Assembly (NCBI GenBank): GCA_000277545.1
Contig: AKXM01000013.1
Span: 1-64,000, forward strand
DNA length: 64,000 nucleotides
Source: Enterobacter sp. Ag1
GTDB lineage: Bacteria; Pseudomonadota; Gammaproteobacteria; Enterobacterales; Enterobacteriaceae
Reading direction: 5' to 3'
Shown: piece after piece, positions 56,513 through 64,000 of the stretch
Numbering within the stretch: the stretch's first letter is position 1
How the letters are laid out: the number at the start of each line of letters is the position of its first letter
Translations under genes and position numbers: made by a program
The notes under the pieces: model-generated
Databases searched by the model: none
The model's input: the letters and a program-made list of their open reading frames with translations, nothing else
What the model was told of the DNA's origin: nothing

Positions 56513-57985
56513 ATGTCCCGATCTAACCCGATTCTGGCCTCCTCTGCCCAGAGCATTGAGGAGTACCAGCAGGCGATCGCCCAGACCAGCCAGGCCGTAG
56601 TGGAATGGCTGCAGCAGCCCCAGATGTACCAGGGCAAAACCGTCGCCGAGCTGAAAGAACGCATTCAGCTCGACTTCAATCCTCAGGGCCTGGGCAACCA
56701 GGTCGCGATTGAACGCGCGATTGAGTATTTCTTAAAAGACAGCCTGCTGGTGCATCACCCGCAGTGCGTGGCGCACCTGCACTGCCCAAGCCTGGTGGTT
56801 AGCCAGGCCGCAGAAGTGCTGATCAACGCCACCAACCAGAGCATGGACTCCTGGGACCAAAGCCCGTCGGCGACCATCATTGAGATGAAGCTGATCGAAT
56901 GGCTGCGCGCTCAGGTCGGTTATCAGCCTGGCGACGCGGGCGTGTTCACCAGCGGCGGAACCCAGAGCAACCTGATGGGCCTGATGCTGGCGCGTGACGC
57001 TTACTTTGCGCGCCAGGGCCACTCTGTCCAGCAGGATGGTCTGACCGGTGATATCCGCAAAATCAGAGTACTGTGCTCTGAAAATGCCCACTTCTCCGTG
57101 CAGAAAAACATGGCGCTGATGGGCATGGGCTACCAGTCAGTCACGCTGGTGAAAACCGATGAGTTTGCCCGCATGGACGTTACCGACCTGGCGGCTAAAA
57201 TCGCCCAGGCGCAAGCGAACGGCGAGCAGATCATGGCTATCGTCGCCACTGCCGGTACGACCGATGCAGGCGCTATCGACCCGCTGAGCGACATCGCGAA
57301 GCTGGCCGCAGAGCACCAGATTTGGGTACACGTTGATGCAGCCTGGGGCGGCGCACTGCTGCTGTCCGAGAAGTATCGTGATTACCTGAACGGCCTGGAG
57401 CTGGTGGATTCCGTTACCCTGGACTTCCACAAGCAGTTCTTCCAGACCATCAGCTGCGGCGCGTTCCTGCTGAAAGATGCTCGCCACTACGAGCTGATGC
57501 GCTACCAGGCGGCCTACCTGAACTCCGAGTTCGACGAAGAGCAAGGCGTACCGAACCTGGTGTCCAAGTCGCTGCAGACCACCCGCCGCTTTGACGCTCT
57601 GAAGCTGTGGATGGGCCTCGAAGCGCTGGGCCAGAAACAGTACGCTGAAATCATCGATCATGGTGTGACCATGGCGAAGAATGTGGCGACCTATGTGGCT
57701 GACCACGCTTCTCTGGAGCTGGTGATGCAGCCTCAGCTGGCGAGCGTGCTGTTCCGCTTCCGTCCGGCAAGCCTGGCTGGCCGCAGCGATGCGGAAATCG
57801 CGCTGCTGAACCAGAAAATCGGTGATGCGCTGCTGGAGTCTGGCCGCGCGAACGTTGGCGTGACCGAGCATAACGGCGTGACCTGCCTGAAGCTGACCCT
57901 GCTGAACCCAACCGTCACCCTGGAGGATGTCAAAGTCCTGCTGGCGCTGGTGGAGAAAACCGCAGAGCCGCTGCTTAACGCTTAA
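56513..57985 (+). CDS. ddc: L-2,4-diaminobutyrate decarboxylase
   Basis: PLP-dependent group II decarboxylase forming 1,3-diaminopropane. 490 residues: PLP-stacking His193 (SENAHFS), Asp275 (HVDAAWGG), cofactor Lys307 (DFHKQFF). With dat it makes up the whole diaminopropane branch. Diaminopropane can serve as polyamine or siderophore precursor; no siderophore genes are nearby. A terminator follows. Confidence 0.95.
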   Translation: MSRSNPILASSAQSIEEYQQAIAQTSQAVVEWLQQPQMYQGKTVAELKERIQLDFNPQGLGNQVAIERAIEYFLKDSLLVHHPQCVAHLHCPSLVVSQAAEVLINATNQSMDSWDQSPSATIIEMKLIEWLRAQVGYQPGDAGVFTSGGTQSNLMGLMLARDAYFARQGHSVQQDGLTGDIRKIRVLCSENAHFSVQKNMALMGMGYQSVTLVKTDEFARMDVTDLAAKIAQAQANGEQIMAIVATAGTTDAGAIDPLSDIAKLAAEHQIWVHVDAAWGGALLLSEKYRDYLNGLELVDSVTLDFHKQFFQTISCGAFLLKDARHYELMRYQAAYLNSEFDEEQGVPNLVSKSLQTTRRFDALKLWMGLEALGQKQYAEIIDHGVTMAKNVATYVADHASLELVMQPQLASVLFRFRPASLAGRSDAEIALLNQKIGDALLESGRANVGVTEHNGVTCLKLTLLNPTVTLEDVKVLLALVEKTAEPLLNA

Positions 57986-58001
57986 TGTTAGCGTAATGAA
58001 T

Positions 58002-58037
58002 AAAAGCCGGTCGCGATCCCTCGCCGCCGGCTTTTTT
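58002..58037 (+). terminator. Terminator after ddc
   Basis: AAAAGCCGG (58002-58010) pairs with CCGGCTTTT (58027-58035), then T's. Also ends the convergent hydrolase gene, whose stop is at 58036. Confidence 0.85.
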
Positions 58038-59040
58038 ATTGCTTTGAGTTCTCCAGCCTGAGCTGGCGGCGAATAAATTTCGCCACTTCTTCCACCAGCT
58101 CTCTGTCTTCAGGCGTTCCCATAAATCCACCGTGCGGCATCGCCTCAAAGACGTGCAGCTCGGCTTCAACGTTCGCTTTTCTCAACACCCGGTGCAACCT
58201 CACCGCATTCGACAGGAATAAATCCCGCGTGCCGCTTTGAATCAATGTTGCCGGGAAACCACGGGTAAAATCGCCAAACAGCGGCGAAAGATAAGGATGC
58301 GTTAACTCAGCCCCCGCGGCATAAAGCAGGTTGTTTTCCCTCAACGATCCCGGCAGTACCACATCCACAAGCTGATTCACCTGGAAGCTGTCGCCGGACT
58401 CGGTCAGATCTGCCTCCGGGGACAGCAGCACTAAGGCACCTGGCAACGGCAAGCCTTCATCACGCGCCCGCAGCACCATCGCAGCGGCGAGATTCCCACC
58501 AGCCGAACGCCCGGCAATCACGATATTTTCCGGGGCATATTGCTCGAGCAGGTAACGGTATATGGCCAGGCAATCATCCAGCGCAGCCGGATAAGGATGC
58601 TCGGGCGGCATTCGGTAATCGACGCTGTAGCAACGAAGCCCATACTGCACAGCCTGGGTGCTGGCACTGGCCTTGCAGGCTTCACCCCCGCCAAAGGTAA
58701 ACGCCCCGCCGTGGAGATCCACCAGAACGTGATGTTCTGAAGCCAGCGCGCCTGGCGTGGCAACATGCACCGTAGCCTGCTCAATCTGCAGTGTTTGTGG
58801 GTCCGGCTCATCGCTCGCTGGCCGGGATTTCATGGCTTCGGCATACCAGGCCGCCGAAGTGGCCTGAATCTGCTTCCAGGCTTCACCATCGGTGTGGGAT
58901 GGCATCGAAAATTGCGCGTTGTGGGGCACACCGTTCTCGTCAACCTGGCGACGCAGAGCGGCCTGTGCCTCCTCACTGATGGAATCAGGGAACGGGATAA
59001 TGTGCTCGGGGCGCAGAACGCCATCAATTTTGTCTGTCAT
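58036..59040 (-). CDS. HSL-type alpha/beta hydrolase
   Basis: 334-residue esterase/lipase of the hormone-sensitive-lipase group: oxyanion-hole HGG at 110-112, nucleophile Ser179 in GRSAGG, Asp273 and His303 (MPHGGF) complete the triad. No signal peptide. Substrate unknown. Second in a minus-strand pair: the upstream unknown gene overlaps its start by 17 bp, so the two are coupled. Confidence 0.9.
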   Translation of the reverse strand: MTDKIDGVLRPEHIIPFPDSISEEAQAALRRQVDENGVPHNAQFSMPSHTDGEAWKQIQATSAAWYAEAMKSRPASDEPDPQTLQIEQATVHVATPGALASEHHVLVDLHGGAFTFGGGEACKASASTQAVQYGLRCYSVDYRMPPEHPYPAALDDCLAIYRYLLEQYAPENIVIAGRSAGGNLAAAMVLRARDEGLPLPGALVLLSPEADLTESGDSFQVNQLVDVVLPGSLRENNLLYAAGAELTHPYLSPLFGDFTRGFPATLIQSGTRDLFLSNAVRLHRVLRKANVEAELHVFEAMPHGGFMGTPEDRELVEEVAKFIRRQLRLENSKQ

Positions 59041-59656
59041 TACCTGACCTGTGATTAGTGTCTGTCGCCAGCTTTCGCTGGATAGAGAGTAGCGTGCGCC
59101 GCCTGACCCAGCCGCTGGCCGGACGAATGAGCATCCAATAGAGAGCGAACAGGGCTTTCACGCGCGGCGTTGGGCAATAGACAAAGGTTTCGGTACGTAA
59201 TACCGCCGAGCCGTTGTTCTCAGGCGTGACATCAAAGCGCAAGATCAGCTTAGCCGCGCGTGAGTCGGCAAAATGCTTGAAGGCTTCGGCATCTTTCAGA
59301 GACTCGACGTCAAGCAACGGTCGCCAGAAACGCCCGGCCAAACCAAAAGAGACTTCCTGGCTGCTTTGATGCAGCACAGTGAAAGAGCCAAACCCGAAGG
59401 TATCGGCTGGTTCCGCGCTCTCTGACTTAAACAACGCCCGGCGCAGGCGGCGAGGGAGCTGGCGCAAACGGAGTAGCCGACGGATAACCGGATCGTCTTC
59501 CATATTCAGCGCCAGAACGGCCTGAATAATGGCTTCAGGCGAACCTTCAATAGGCGGGGAGAGATGCTTTTCATAAAAGCTAAATGAAGGCAGCCATGGC
59601 GTGGCGTCCGCCTGACACCGACACGCTCTCTCACTGACAAAACCTAAAAATGCCAC
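59024..59656 (-). CDS. Uncharacterised protein coupled to the hydrolase gene
   Basis: 210 residues; no family recognised with confidence. The central part (about 90-185) alternates strand-like segments (FGSFTVLHQSSQEVSFGLAGRFWRP, AAKLILRFDVTPE, AVLRTETFVYCP) as in SRPBCC-like folds, and the end is basic and hydrophobic (ALFALYWMLIRPASGWVRRR), perhaps membrane-associated. Near the start MAFLGF and a Cys-x-Cys. Overlaps the lipase gene by 17 bp, so likely functions with it. Confidence 0.7.
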   Translation of the reverse strand: MAFLGFVSERACRCQADATPWLPSFSFYEKHLSPPIEGSPEAIIQAVLALNMEDDPVIRRLLRLRQLPRRLRRALFKSESAEPADTFGFGSFTVLHQSSQEVSFGLAGRFWRPLLDVESLKDAEAFKHFADSRAAKLILRFDVTPENNGSAVLRTETFVYCPTPRVKALFALYWMLIRPASGWVRRRTLLSIQRKLATDTNHRSGNDRQN

Positions 59657-59715
59657 GGTATCTTCCTTATCCGAGGGCCGCCTGCCCGGCAGATTTCATG
59701 CCGCCATAATAGAAA

Positions 59716-59742
59716 AAAACCCTGCGAGGCAGGGTTTTATTT
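59716..59742 (-). terminator. Terminator after ssb
   Basis: AAAACCCTGC (59716-59725), loop GAG, GCAGGGTTTT (59729-59738); A-run on one side and T-run on the other, usable from both strands. It lies between the ssb stop and the accessory block. Confidence 0.88.
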
Positions 59743-59775
59743 GTTCGTCACATACAGGGTTACACCCTGAGGGGA

Positions 59776-60306
59776 TCAGAACGGGATATCGTCGTCGAAA
59801 TCCATTGGCGGTTCGTTAGATGGCGCTGGTGCGCTCTGCTGCTGCGGACGAGACTGCGCGCCGCCGCTGAACTGGTTGCCGCCCTGTGGTTGCTGAGGCT
59901 GACCCCAACCGCCCTGCTGCTGGCCGCCGTTGCCGCCCGCCGGAGCGCCGCCGCCCTGACGGCCGCCGAGCATCTGCATGGTGCCGCCCACGTTAACCAC
60001 AACTTCGGTAGTGTATTTTTCTACGCCAGCCTGGTCGGTCCATTTACGGGTTTGCAGTGCGCCTTCGATGTAAACCTGAGAGCCTTTACGCAGGTATTCA
60101 CCAGCCACTTCGGCCAGTTTGCCGAACAGCACCACGCGGTGCCACTCAGTTTTTTCTTTGGTTTCGCCGGTTTGCTTATCACGCCAGGACTCTGACGTGG
60201 CCAGTGTAATGTTGGCGACAGCGCCCCCATTTGGCATGTAGCGTACTTCCGGGTCCTGACCCAGATTCCCAACGAGAATCACCTTGTTTACGCCTCTGCT
60301 GGCCAT
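59776..60306 (-). CDS. ssb: Single-stranded DNA-binding protein
   Basis: Essential SSB, 176 residues. OB fold in the first about 112 residues, colinear with E. coli SSB ([20 protein letters not shown]); then a Gly/Gln/Pro-rich linker and the acidic tip ending MDFDDDIPF that binds partner proteins. Divergent from uvrA with a LexA-type site between, the classical arrangement. Confidence 0.97.
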   Translation of the reverse strand: MASRGVNKVILVGNLGQDPEVRYMPNGGAVANITLATSESWRDKQTGETKEKTEWHRVVLFGKLAEVAGEYLRKGSQVYIEGALQTRKWTDQAGVEKYTTEVVVNVGGTMQMLGGRQGGGAPAGGNGGQQQGGWGQPQQPQGGNQFSGGAQSRPQQQSAPAPSNEPPMDFDDDIPF

Positions 60307-60433
60307 GTTCGTGTCTCCTGAAACGTTTTTAAATAGTCTAAACCGGGGATTCTACACTATGCCACCCACAATGTTTATAGCTGCGAGGGACATTCCAGAA
60401 TGTCGGCTAAGTATAGCTCGTTTCATTAAAACA

Positions 60434-60449
60434 CTGGATATTCATTCAG
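60434..60449. promoter_or_regulatory. LexA box in the ssb-uvrA region
   Basis: CTGGATATTCATTCAG has the CTG-N10-CAG form of SOS boxes and matches the E. coli uvrA box (CTGTATATTCATTCAG) except one base. It lies about 90 bp before uvrA and 130 bp before ssb. Confidence 0.8.
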
Positions 60450-60539
60450 GTTTTATTGTGTCATAATTAGCCGTTTCTGGCCGTCGGTTGTACCTCTATA
60501 CATACCAGGCGCATGCAGTCATTATTCCGGGAAAGGTGA

Positions 60540-63365
60540 ATGGATAAGATCGAAGTTCGGGGCGCCCGCACCCACAATCTCAAAAATATCAACCTCGTCA
60601 TCCCGCGCGACAAACTGATTGTTGTCACCGGGCTTTCGGGTTCAGGCAAATCCTCGCTGGCATTCGACACCCTGTACGCGGAAGGGCAGCGTCGCTACGT
60701 TGAGTCCCTTTCGGCTTACGCGCGTCAGTTCCTGTCGCTAATGGAGAAGCCGGACGTCGACCATATCGAAGGGTTGTCTCCTGCGATTTCTATTGAACAG
60801 AAATCCACGTCCCATAACCCGCGTTCCACCGTCGGCACCATCACGGAAATCCATGACTACCTGCGTCTGCTTTACGCCCGCGTAGGCGAACCGCGCTGCC
60901 CGGATCACGACATCCCGCTCGCGGCCCAAACCGTCAGCCAGATGGTGGATAACGTGCTTGCGCAGCCGGAAGGCAAGCGCCTGATGCTGCTCGCGCCGAT
61001 CATTAAAGATCGCAAAGGCGAACACGCCAAAACGCTGGAAAACCTGGCCAGCCAGGGCTATATCCGGGCGCGCATCGACGGCGAAGTCTGCGACCTGTCC
61101 GATCCGCCAAAATTAGAGCTACAGAAAAAGCACACCATTGAAGTGGTCGTCGACCGCTTTAAGGTACGTGAAGACATCGCCCAGCGCCTGGCCGAGTCGT
61201 TTGAAACCGCGCTGGAGCTGTCCGGCGGGTCTGCCGTTGTCGCCGACATGGACGATGAAAAAGCGGAAGAGCTGCTGTTCTCCGCTAACTTTGCCTGCCC
61301 GGTCTGCGGCTACAGCATGCGCGAGCTGGAACCGCGCCTGTTCTCCTTTAACAACCCGGCCGGTGCCTGCCCGACCTGCGACGGCCTGGGCGTACAGCAA
61401 TATTTCGATCCCGATCGCGTGGTGCAAAACGGCGAGCTGTCGCTGGCCGGTGGCGCTATCCGTGGCTGGGATCGCCGTAACTTCTATTACTTCACCATGC
61501 TGCGCTCGCTGGCCGATCACTATAAGTTCGACGTGGAAGCCCCGTGGAACGAGCTGAGCGACGCGGTGAAGAAAGTTGTGCTGCACGGCTCGGGCAAAGA
61601 AACAATCGAATTCAAGTACATGAACGACCGCGGGGACACCTCCGTGCGCCGCCATCCGTTCGAAGGCGTGCTGCACAACATGGAGCGTCGCTACAAAGAA
61701 ACCGAATCTTCCGCCGTGCGCGAAGAGCTGGCGAAATTCATCAGCAACCGCCCCTGCACCAGCTGCGAAGGCACGCGCCTGCGTCGTGAAGCGCGCCATG
61801 TATTTGTAGAAAATACCGCGCTGCCAACGATTTCTGATATGAGCATCGGCCATGCGATGGAATTCTTCCAGAACATGAAGCTCAGCGGCCAGCGTGCGCA
61901 AATCGCGGAAAAAGTACTGAAAGAGATCGGCGATCGCCTGAAGTTCCTGGTGAACGTCGGCCTGAACTACCTTTCTCTCTCCCGTTCGGCAGAAACGCTG
62001 TCCGGTGGTGAAGCCCAACGTATTCGTCTGGCAAGCCAGATTGGCGCCGGGCTGGTTGGCGTGATGTACGTGCTGGATGAGCCGTCCATCGGCCTGCACC
62101 AGCGCGATAACGAGCGCCTGCTGGAAACGCTGATTCACCTGCGTAACCTCGGCAACACGGTGATTGTGGTTGAGCATGACGAAGACGCCATTCGCGCCGC
62201 CGACCATATTATCGATATTGGTCCAGGCGCGGGCGTGCACGGCGGCCAGGTGGTCGCGGAAGGCACCATGAAGGATATTATTGCGGTGCCGGAATCCCTG
62301 ACCGGGCAGTTCCTCAGCGGCAAACGCGAGATTGCGGTGCCGAAACAGCGCGTTGCTGCCGATCCGTCAAAAGTGCTCAAGCTCTCCGGCGCGAAGGGGA
62401 ACAACCTGAAGGACGTCACGCTGACGCTGCCGGTGGGGCTGTTTACCTGTATTACCGGGGTATCCGGCTCCGGCAAGTCGACGCTGATTAACGACACGCT
62501 GTTCCCGATTGCCCAACGTCAGCTAAACGGGGCGACAATCGCCGAACCGGCACCGTACCGTGAAGTTCAGGGCCTGGAACACTTCGATAAGGTCATCGAC
62601 ATTGACCAAAGCCCGATTGGCCGCACACCTCGTTCCAACCCGGCGACCTACACCGGCGTGTTCACCCCCGTGCGCGAGCTGTTTGCTGGCGTACCGGAAG
62701 CGCGCTCGCGCGGCTATACGCCGGGGCGCTTTAGCTTCAACGTTCGCGGCGGGCGCTGCGAAGCCTGCCAGGGCGACGGCGTAATCAAAGTCGAAATGCA
62801 CTTTCTGCCGGATATCTACGTGCCGTGCGACCAGTGCAAAGGCAAACGCTATAACCGTGAAACGCTGGAGATTAAGTACAAAGGCAAAAGCATTCACGAA
62901 GTGCTGGATATGACCATTGAAGATGCCCGCGAATTCTTCGACGCCGTTCCGGCGCTGGCGCGTAAGCTGCAAACGCTGATCGACGTGGGCCTGTCCTACA
63001 TTCGGCTTGGCCAGTCGGCGACCACGCTGTCAGGCGGTGAAGCACAGCGCGTTAAGCTGGCGCGTGAGCTGTCTAAGCGCGGCACCGGCCAGACGCTGTA
63101 TATCCTCGATGAGCCGACCACCGGCCTGCACTTTGCGGATATCCAGCAACTGCTGGAAGTGCTGCATCAGCTCAGGGATCAGGGCAATACCATTGTGGTG
63201 ATTGAACACAATCTCGACGTGATTAAAACCGCAGACTGGATTGTGGACTTAGGGCCGGAAGGCGGCAGCGGCGGCGGCGAGATTTTGGTCTCCGGCACGC
63301 CGGAAACCGTCGCCACCTGCGAAGCTTCTCATACCGCGCGTTTCCTCAAGCCACTGCTGAAGTAG
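60540..63365 (+). CDS. uvrA: Excinuclease ABC subunit A
   Basis: Damage-recognising ATPase of nucleotide excision repair. 941 residues: first Walker [10 protein letters not shown] at 31-39, zinc modules with CPVC...CPTC and CEAC...CDQC, two ABC signatures ([12 protein letters not shown] and [12 protein letters not shown]), second Walker [10 protein letters not shown] and final DEPTTGLH. Full length. SOS-regulated through the LexA box upstream. Confidence 0.97.
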   Translation: MDKIEVRGARTHNLKNINLVIPRDKLIVVTGLSGSGKSSLAFDTLYAEGQRRYVESLSAYARQFLSLMEKPDVDHIEGLSPAISIEQKSTSHNPRSTVGTITEIHDYLRLLYARVGEPRCPDHDIPLAAQTVSQMVDNVLAQPEGKRLMLLAPIIKDRKGEHAKTLENLASQGYIRARIDGEVCDLSDPPKLELQKKHTIEVVVDRFKVREDIAQRLAESFETALELSGGSAVVADMDDEKAEELLFSANFACPVCGYSMRELEPRLFSFNNPAGACPTCDGLGVQQYFDPDRVVQNGELSLAGGAIRGWDRRNFYYFTMLRSLADHYKFDVEAPWNELSDAVKKVVLHGSGKETIEFKYMNDRGDTSVRRHPFEGVLHNMERRYKETESSAVREELAKFISNRPCTSCEGTRLRREARHVFVENTALPTISDMSIGHAMEFFQNMKLSGQRAQIAEKVLKEIGDRLKFLVNVGLNYLSLSRSAETLSGGEAQRIRLASQIGAGLVGVMYVLDEPSIGLHQRDNERLLETLIHLRNLGNTVIVVEHDEDAIRAADHIIDIGPGAGVHGGQVVAEGTMKDIIAVPESLTGQFLSGKREIAVPKQRVAADPSKVLKLSGAKGNNLKDVTLTLPVGLFTCITGVSGSGKSTLINDTLFPIAQRQLNGATIAEPAPYREVQGLEHFDKVIDIDQSPIGRTPRSNPATYTGVFTPVRELFAGVPEARSRGYTPGRFSFNVRGGRCEACQGDGVIKVEMHFLPDIYVPCDQCKGKRYNRETLEIKYKGKSIHEVLDMTIEDAREFFDAVPALARKLQTLIDVGLSYIRLGQSATTLSGGEAQRVKLARELSKRGTGQTLYILDEPTTGLHFADIQQLLEVLHQLRDQGNTIVVIEHNLDVIKTADWIVDLGPEGGSGGGEILVSGTPETVATCEASHTARFLKPLLK

Positions 63366-63719
63366 TCAAACCGACAATTGCTGCCTGACCTGCTCAGGCA
63401 GCAATGCCACCGCCTGCTGATACGAAGCATCCACCAGATAATAAATTTGCGAACCGGGCAGCGAGCCGTCGAGGTAAAGCGTGCTCCAGTGCGCCTTATT
63501 CAAATGGGCGCTGGGGAAAACGTCCTGATGCTGCTGACGCAGAAGCTCTGCCAGATCGGGTGTGGCTTTGAGGGAGACTGCCGGGCGCTGGTTCTCCGCA
63601 TGCACCATGGCAAACAGCACATCGCCAACTTTGATTTGCGTGGCCTTCCAGTCGCTGTGCACGCTCTGCTCTGCGCCGGGTTTTTTCATGCAGTACTCTA
63701 AAAGATCCGAATGGGTCAT
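63366..63719 (-). CDS. yjbR: MmcQ/YjbR family protein
   Basis: 117 residues, CyaY-like DNA-binding fold described for E. coli YjbR. Features LLEYCMKKPGAEQSVHSDWK, HLNKAHWSTLYLDGSLP. Start taken at the ATG at 63719 (GAGG 8 bases upstream, matches E. coli MT-SELL); earlier in-frame starts at 63725 and 63767 have worse spacing. The stop touches the uvrA stop (convergent). Confidence 0.9.
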   Translation of the reverse strand: MTHSDLLEYCMKKPGAEQSVHSDWKATQIKVGDVLFAMVHAENQRPAVSLKATPDLAELLRQQHQDVFPSAHLNKAHWSTLYLDGSLPGSQIYYLVDASYQQAVALLPEQVRQQLSV

Positions 63720-63808
63720 CTTCATTTCCTCGTCCTGAACGTTTACCGGAAGCATTCGCGGCAGCATTAAGTGTGCGCCAAAAGCGGATAACAGACGAGG
63801 GAATTGAT

Positions 63809-63842
63809 TAAAAAAACGGCAGGCAATTTATGTTAGCTGCCG
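63809..63842 (-). terminator. Terminator after aphA
   Basis: CGGCAG (63817-63822) and CTGCCG (63837-63842) form a stem; on the - strand it is followed by a run of seven T's. It lies 15 bp past the aphA stop. Confidence 0.75.
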
Positions 63843-63857
63843 CTTTTCTGGCCGGGA

Positions 63858-64000
63858 TCAGTACTCGGAGTTGACGATAACCTCTTCGCCAAACGAGCCT
63901 GCTTTCGGCAACGGCTGGTAGCTGGAGTTGGAGGCTCGCAGGATACGAATGCCGCGCGCGCCGACGTCCTGGGCCGCGGTGATGTCGTTGTCTGAATCTC
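63858..64000 (-). CDS. aphA: Class B acid phosphatase AphA, C-terminal part
   Basis: Periplasmic class B acid phosphatase cut by the right edge; only the last 47 codons are seen. They read [20 protein letters not shown], then [14 protein letters not shown] and end [13 protein letters not shown] belongs to the last HAD motif of this family. The stop TCA is at 63858-63860. Gene order after uvrA and yjbR fits E. coli. Confidence 0.93.
   Translation of the reverse strand, partial: DSDNDITAAQDVGARGIRILRASNSSYQPLPKAGSFGEEVIVNSEY

Overview
The window is a chromosomal stretch from a member of the Enterobacteriaceae. Gene content and order follow the E. coli 92-93 min backbone: yjcZ/crfC, yjdM-yjdN, phn, yjdP, rpiB/als, fdhF, gltP, acs-yjcH-actP, yjcE, ghxP, soxR/soxS, pdeC, yjcB, ssb/uvrA, yjbR, aphA. 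Many proteins are close to full-length colinear matches to the E. coli proteins as I remember them. The genus cannot be fixed from the sequence alone; it is an Enterobacter/Cedecea/Lelliottia-like relative rather than E. coli. No rRNA, tRNA or CRISPR array was seen.

Layout. 1-250: right end of an IS481-type insertion sequence abutting half of a palindromic intergenic repeat. 270-4968: beta-glucoside PTS operon (EIIB, 6-phospho-beta-glucosidase, EIIC) and a divergent SDR/HxlR pair. 4983-9000: the dynamin-like crfC with yjcZ, plus a WYL regulator. 9404-10265: yjdM, yjdN. 10775-18915: C-P lyase operon phnFGHIJKLMNOP, tightly overlapped, with no phnCDE transporter in front; a 25-codon ORF with a strong ribosome site sits where phnC would start. 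18912-26451: yjdP, rpiB and the D-allose operon (alsR, alsB, alsA, alsC, alsE, alsK). 26384-29598: a scar where the 3' end of a receiver-domain gene meets the last about 50 codons of a sugar ABC ATPase, followed by an intact permease, binding protein and D-lyxose isomerase. 29595-32354: FAD monooxygenase, AraC regulator and an orphan OmpR-type response regulator. 32649-40652: selenocysteine formate dehydrogenase H, gltP, and the acetate genes acs-yjcH-actP. 40692-45951: lrgA/lrgB pair with LysR regulator, yjcE, ghxP. 46297-51127: GST, the sRNA SraL, soxR/soxS, a secreted hydrolase co-oriented with soxS, pdeC, yjcB. 51178-59656: accessory block inserted between the yjcB and ssb backbone genes, with a ModE-box-preceded pair of binding proteins, tautomerase/CMD/LysR, diaminobutyrate aminotransferase and decarboxylase (1,3-diaminopropane), a lipase-like hydrolase and an unknown protein. 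59776-64000: ssb, uvrA, yjbR, partial aphA.

How it works together. Several modules are complete: phosphonate breakdown to ribose phosphates (phn), D-allose uptake, phosphorylation and isomerisation (als plus rpiB), acetate uptake and activation (acs/actP), superoxide response (soxRS) and diaminopropane synthesis (dat-ddc). Others look eroded or incomplete: phn lacks its transporter here, the second sugar ABC transporter has lost its ATPase, the response regulator lacks a kinase, the molybdate-like binding proteins lack permease and ATPase, and the cellobiose-type PTS lacks EIIA. A family of inverted repeats with arms CCCTCACCC...CCCTCTCCC and their complement occupies six intergenic gaps.
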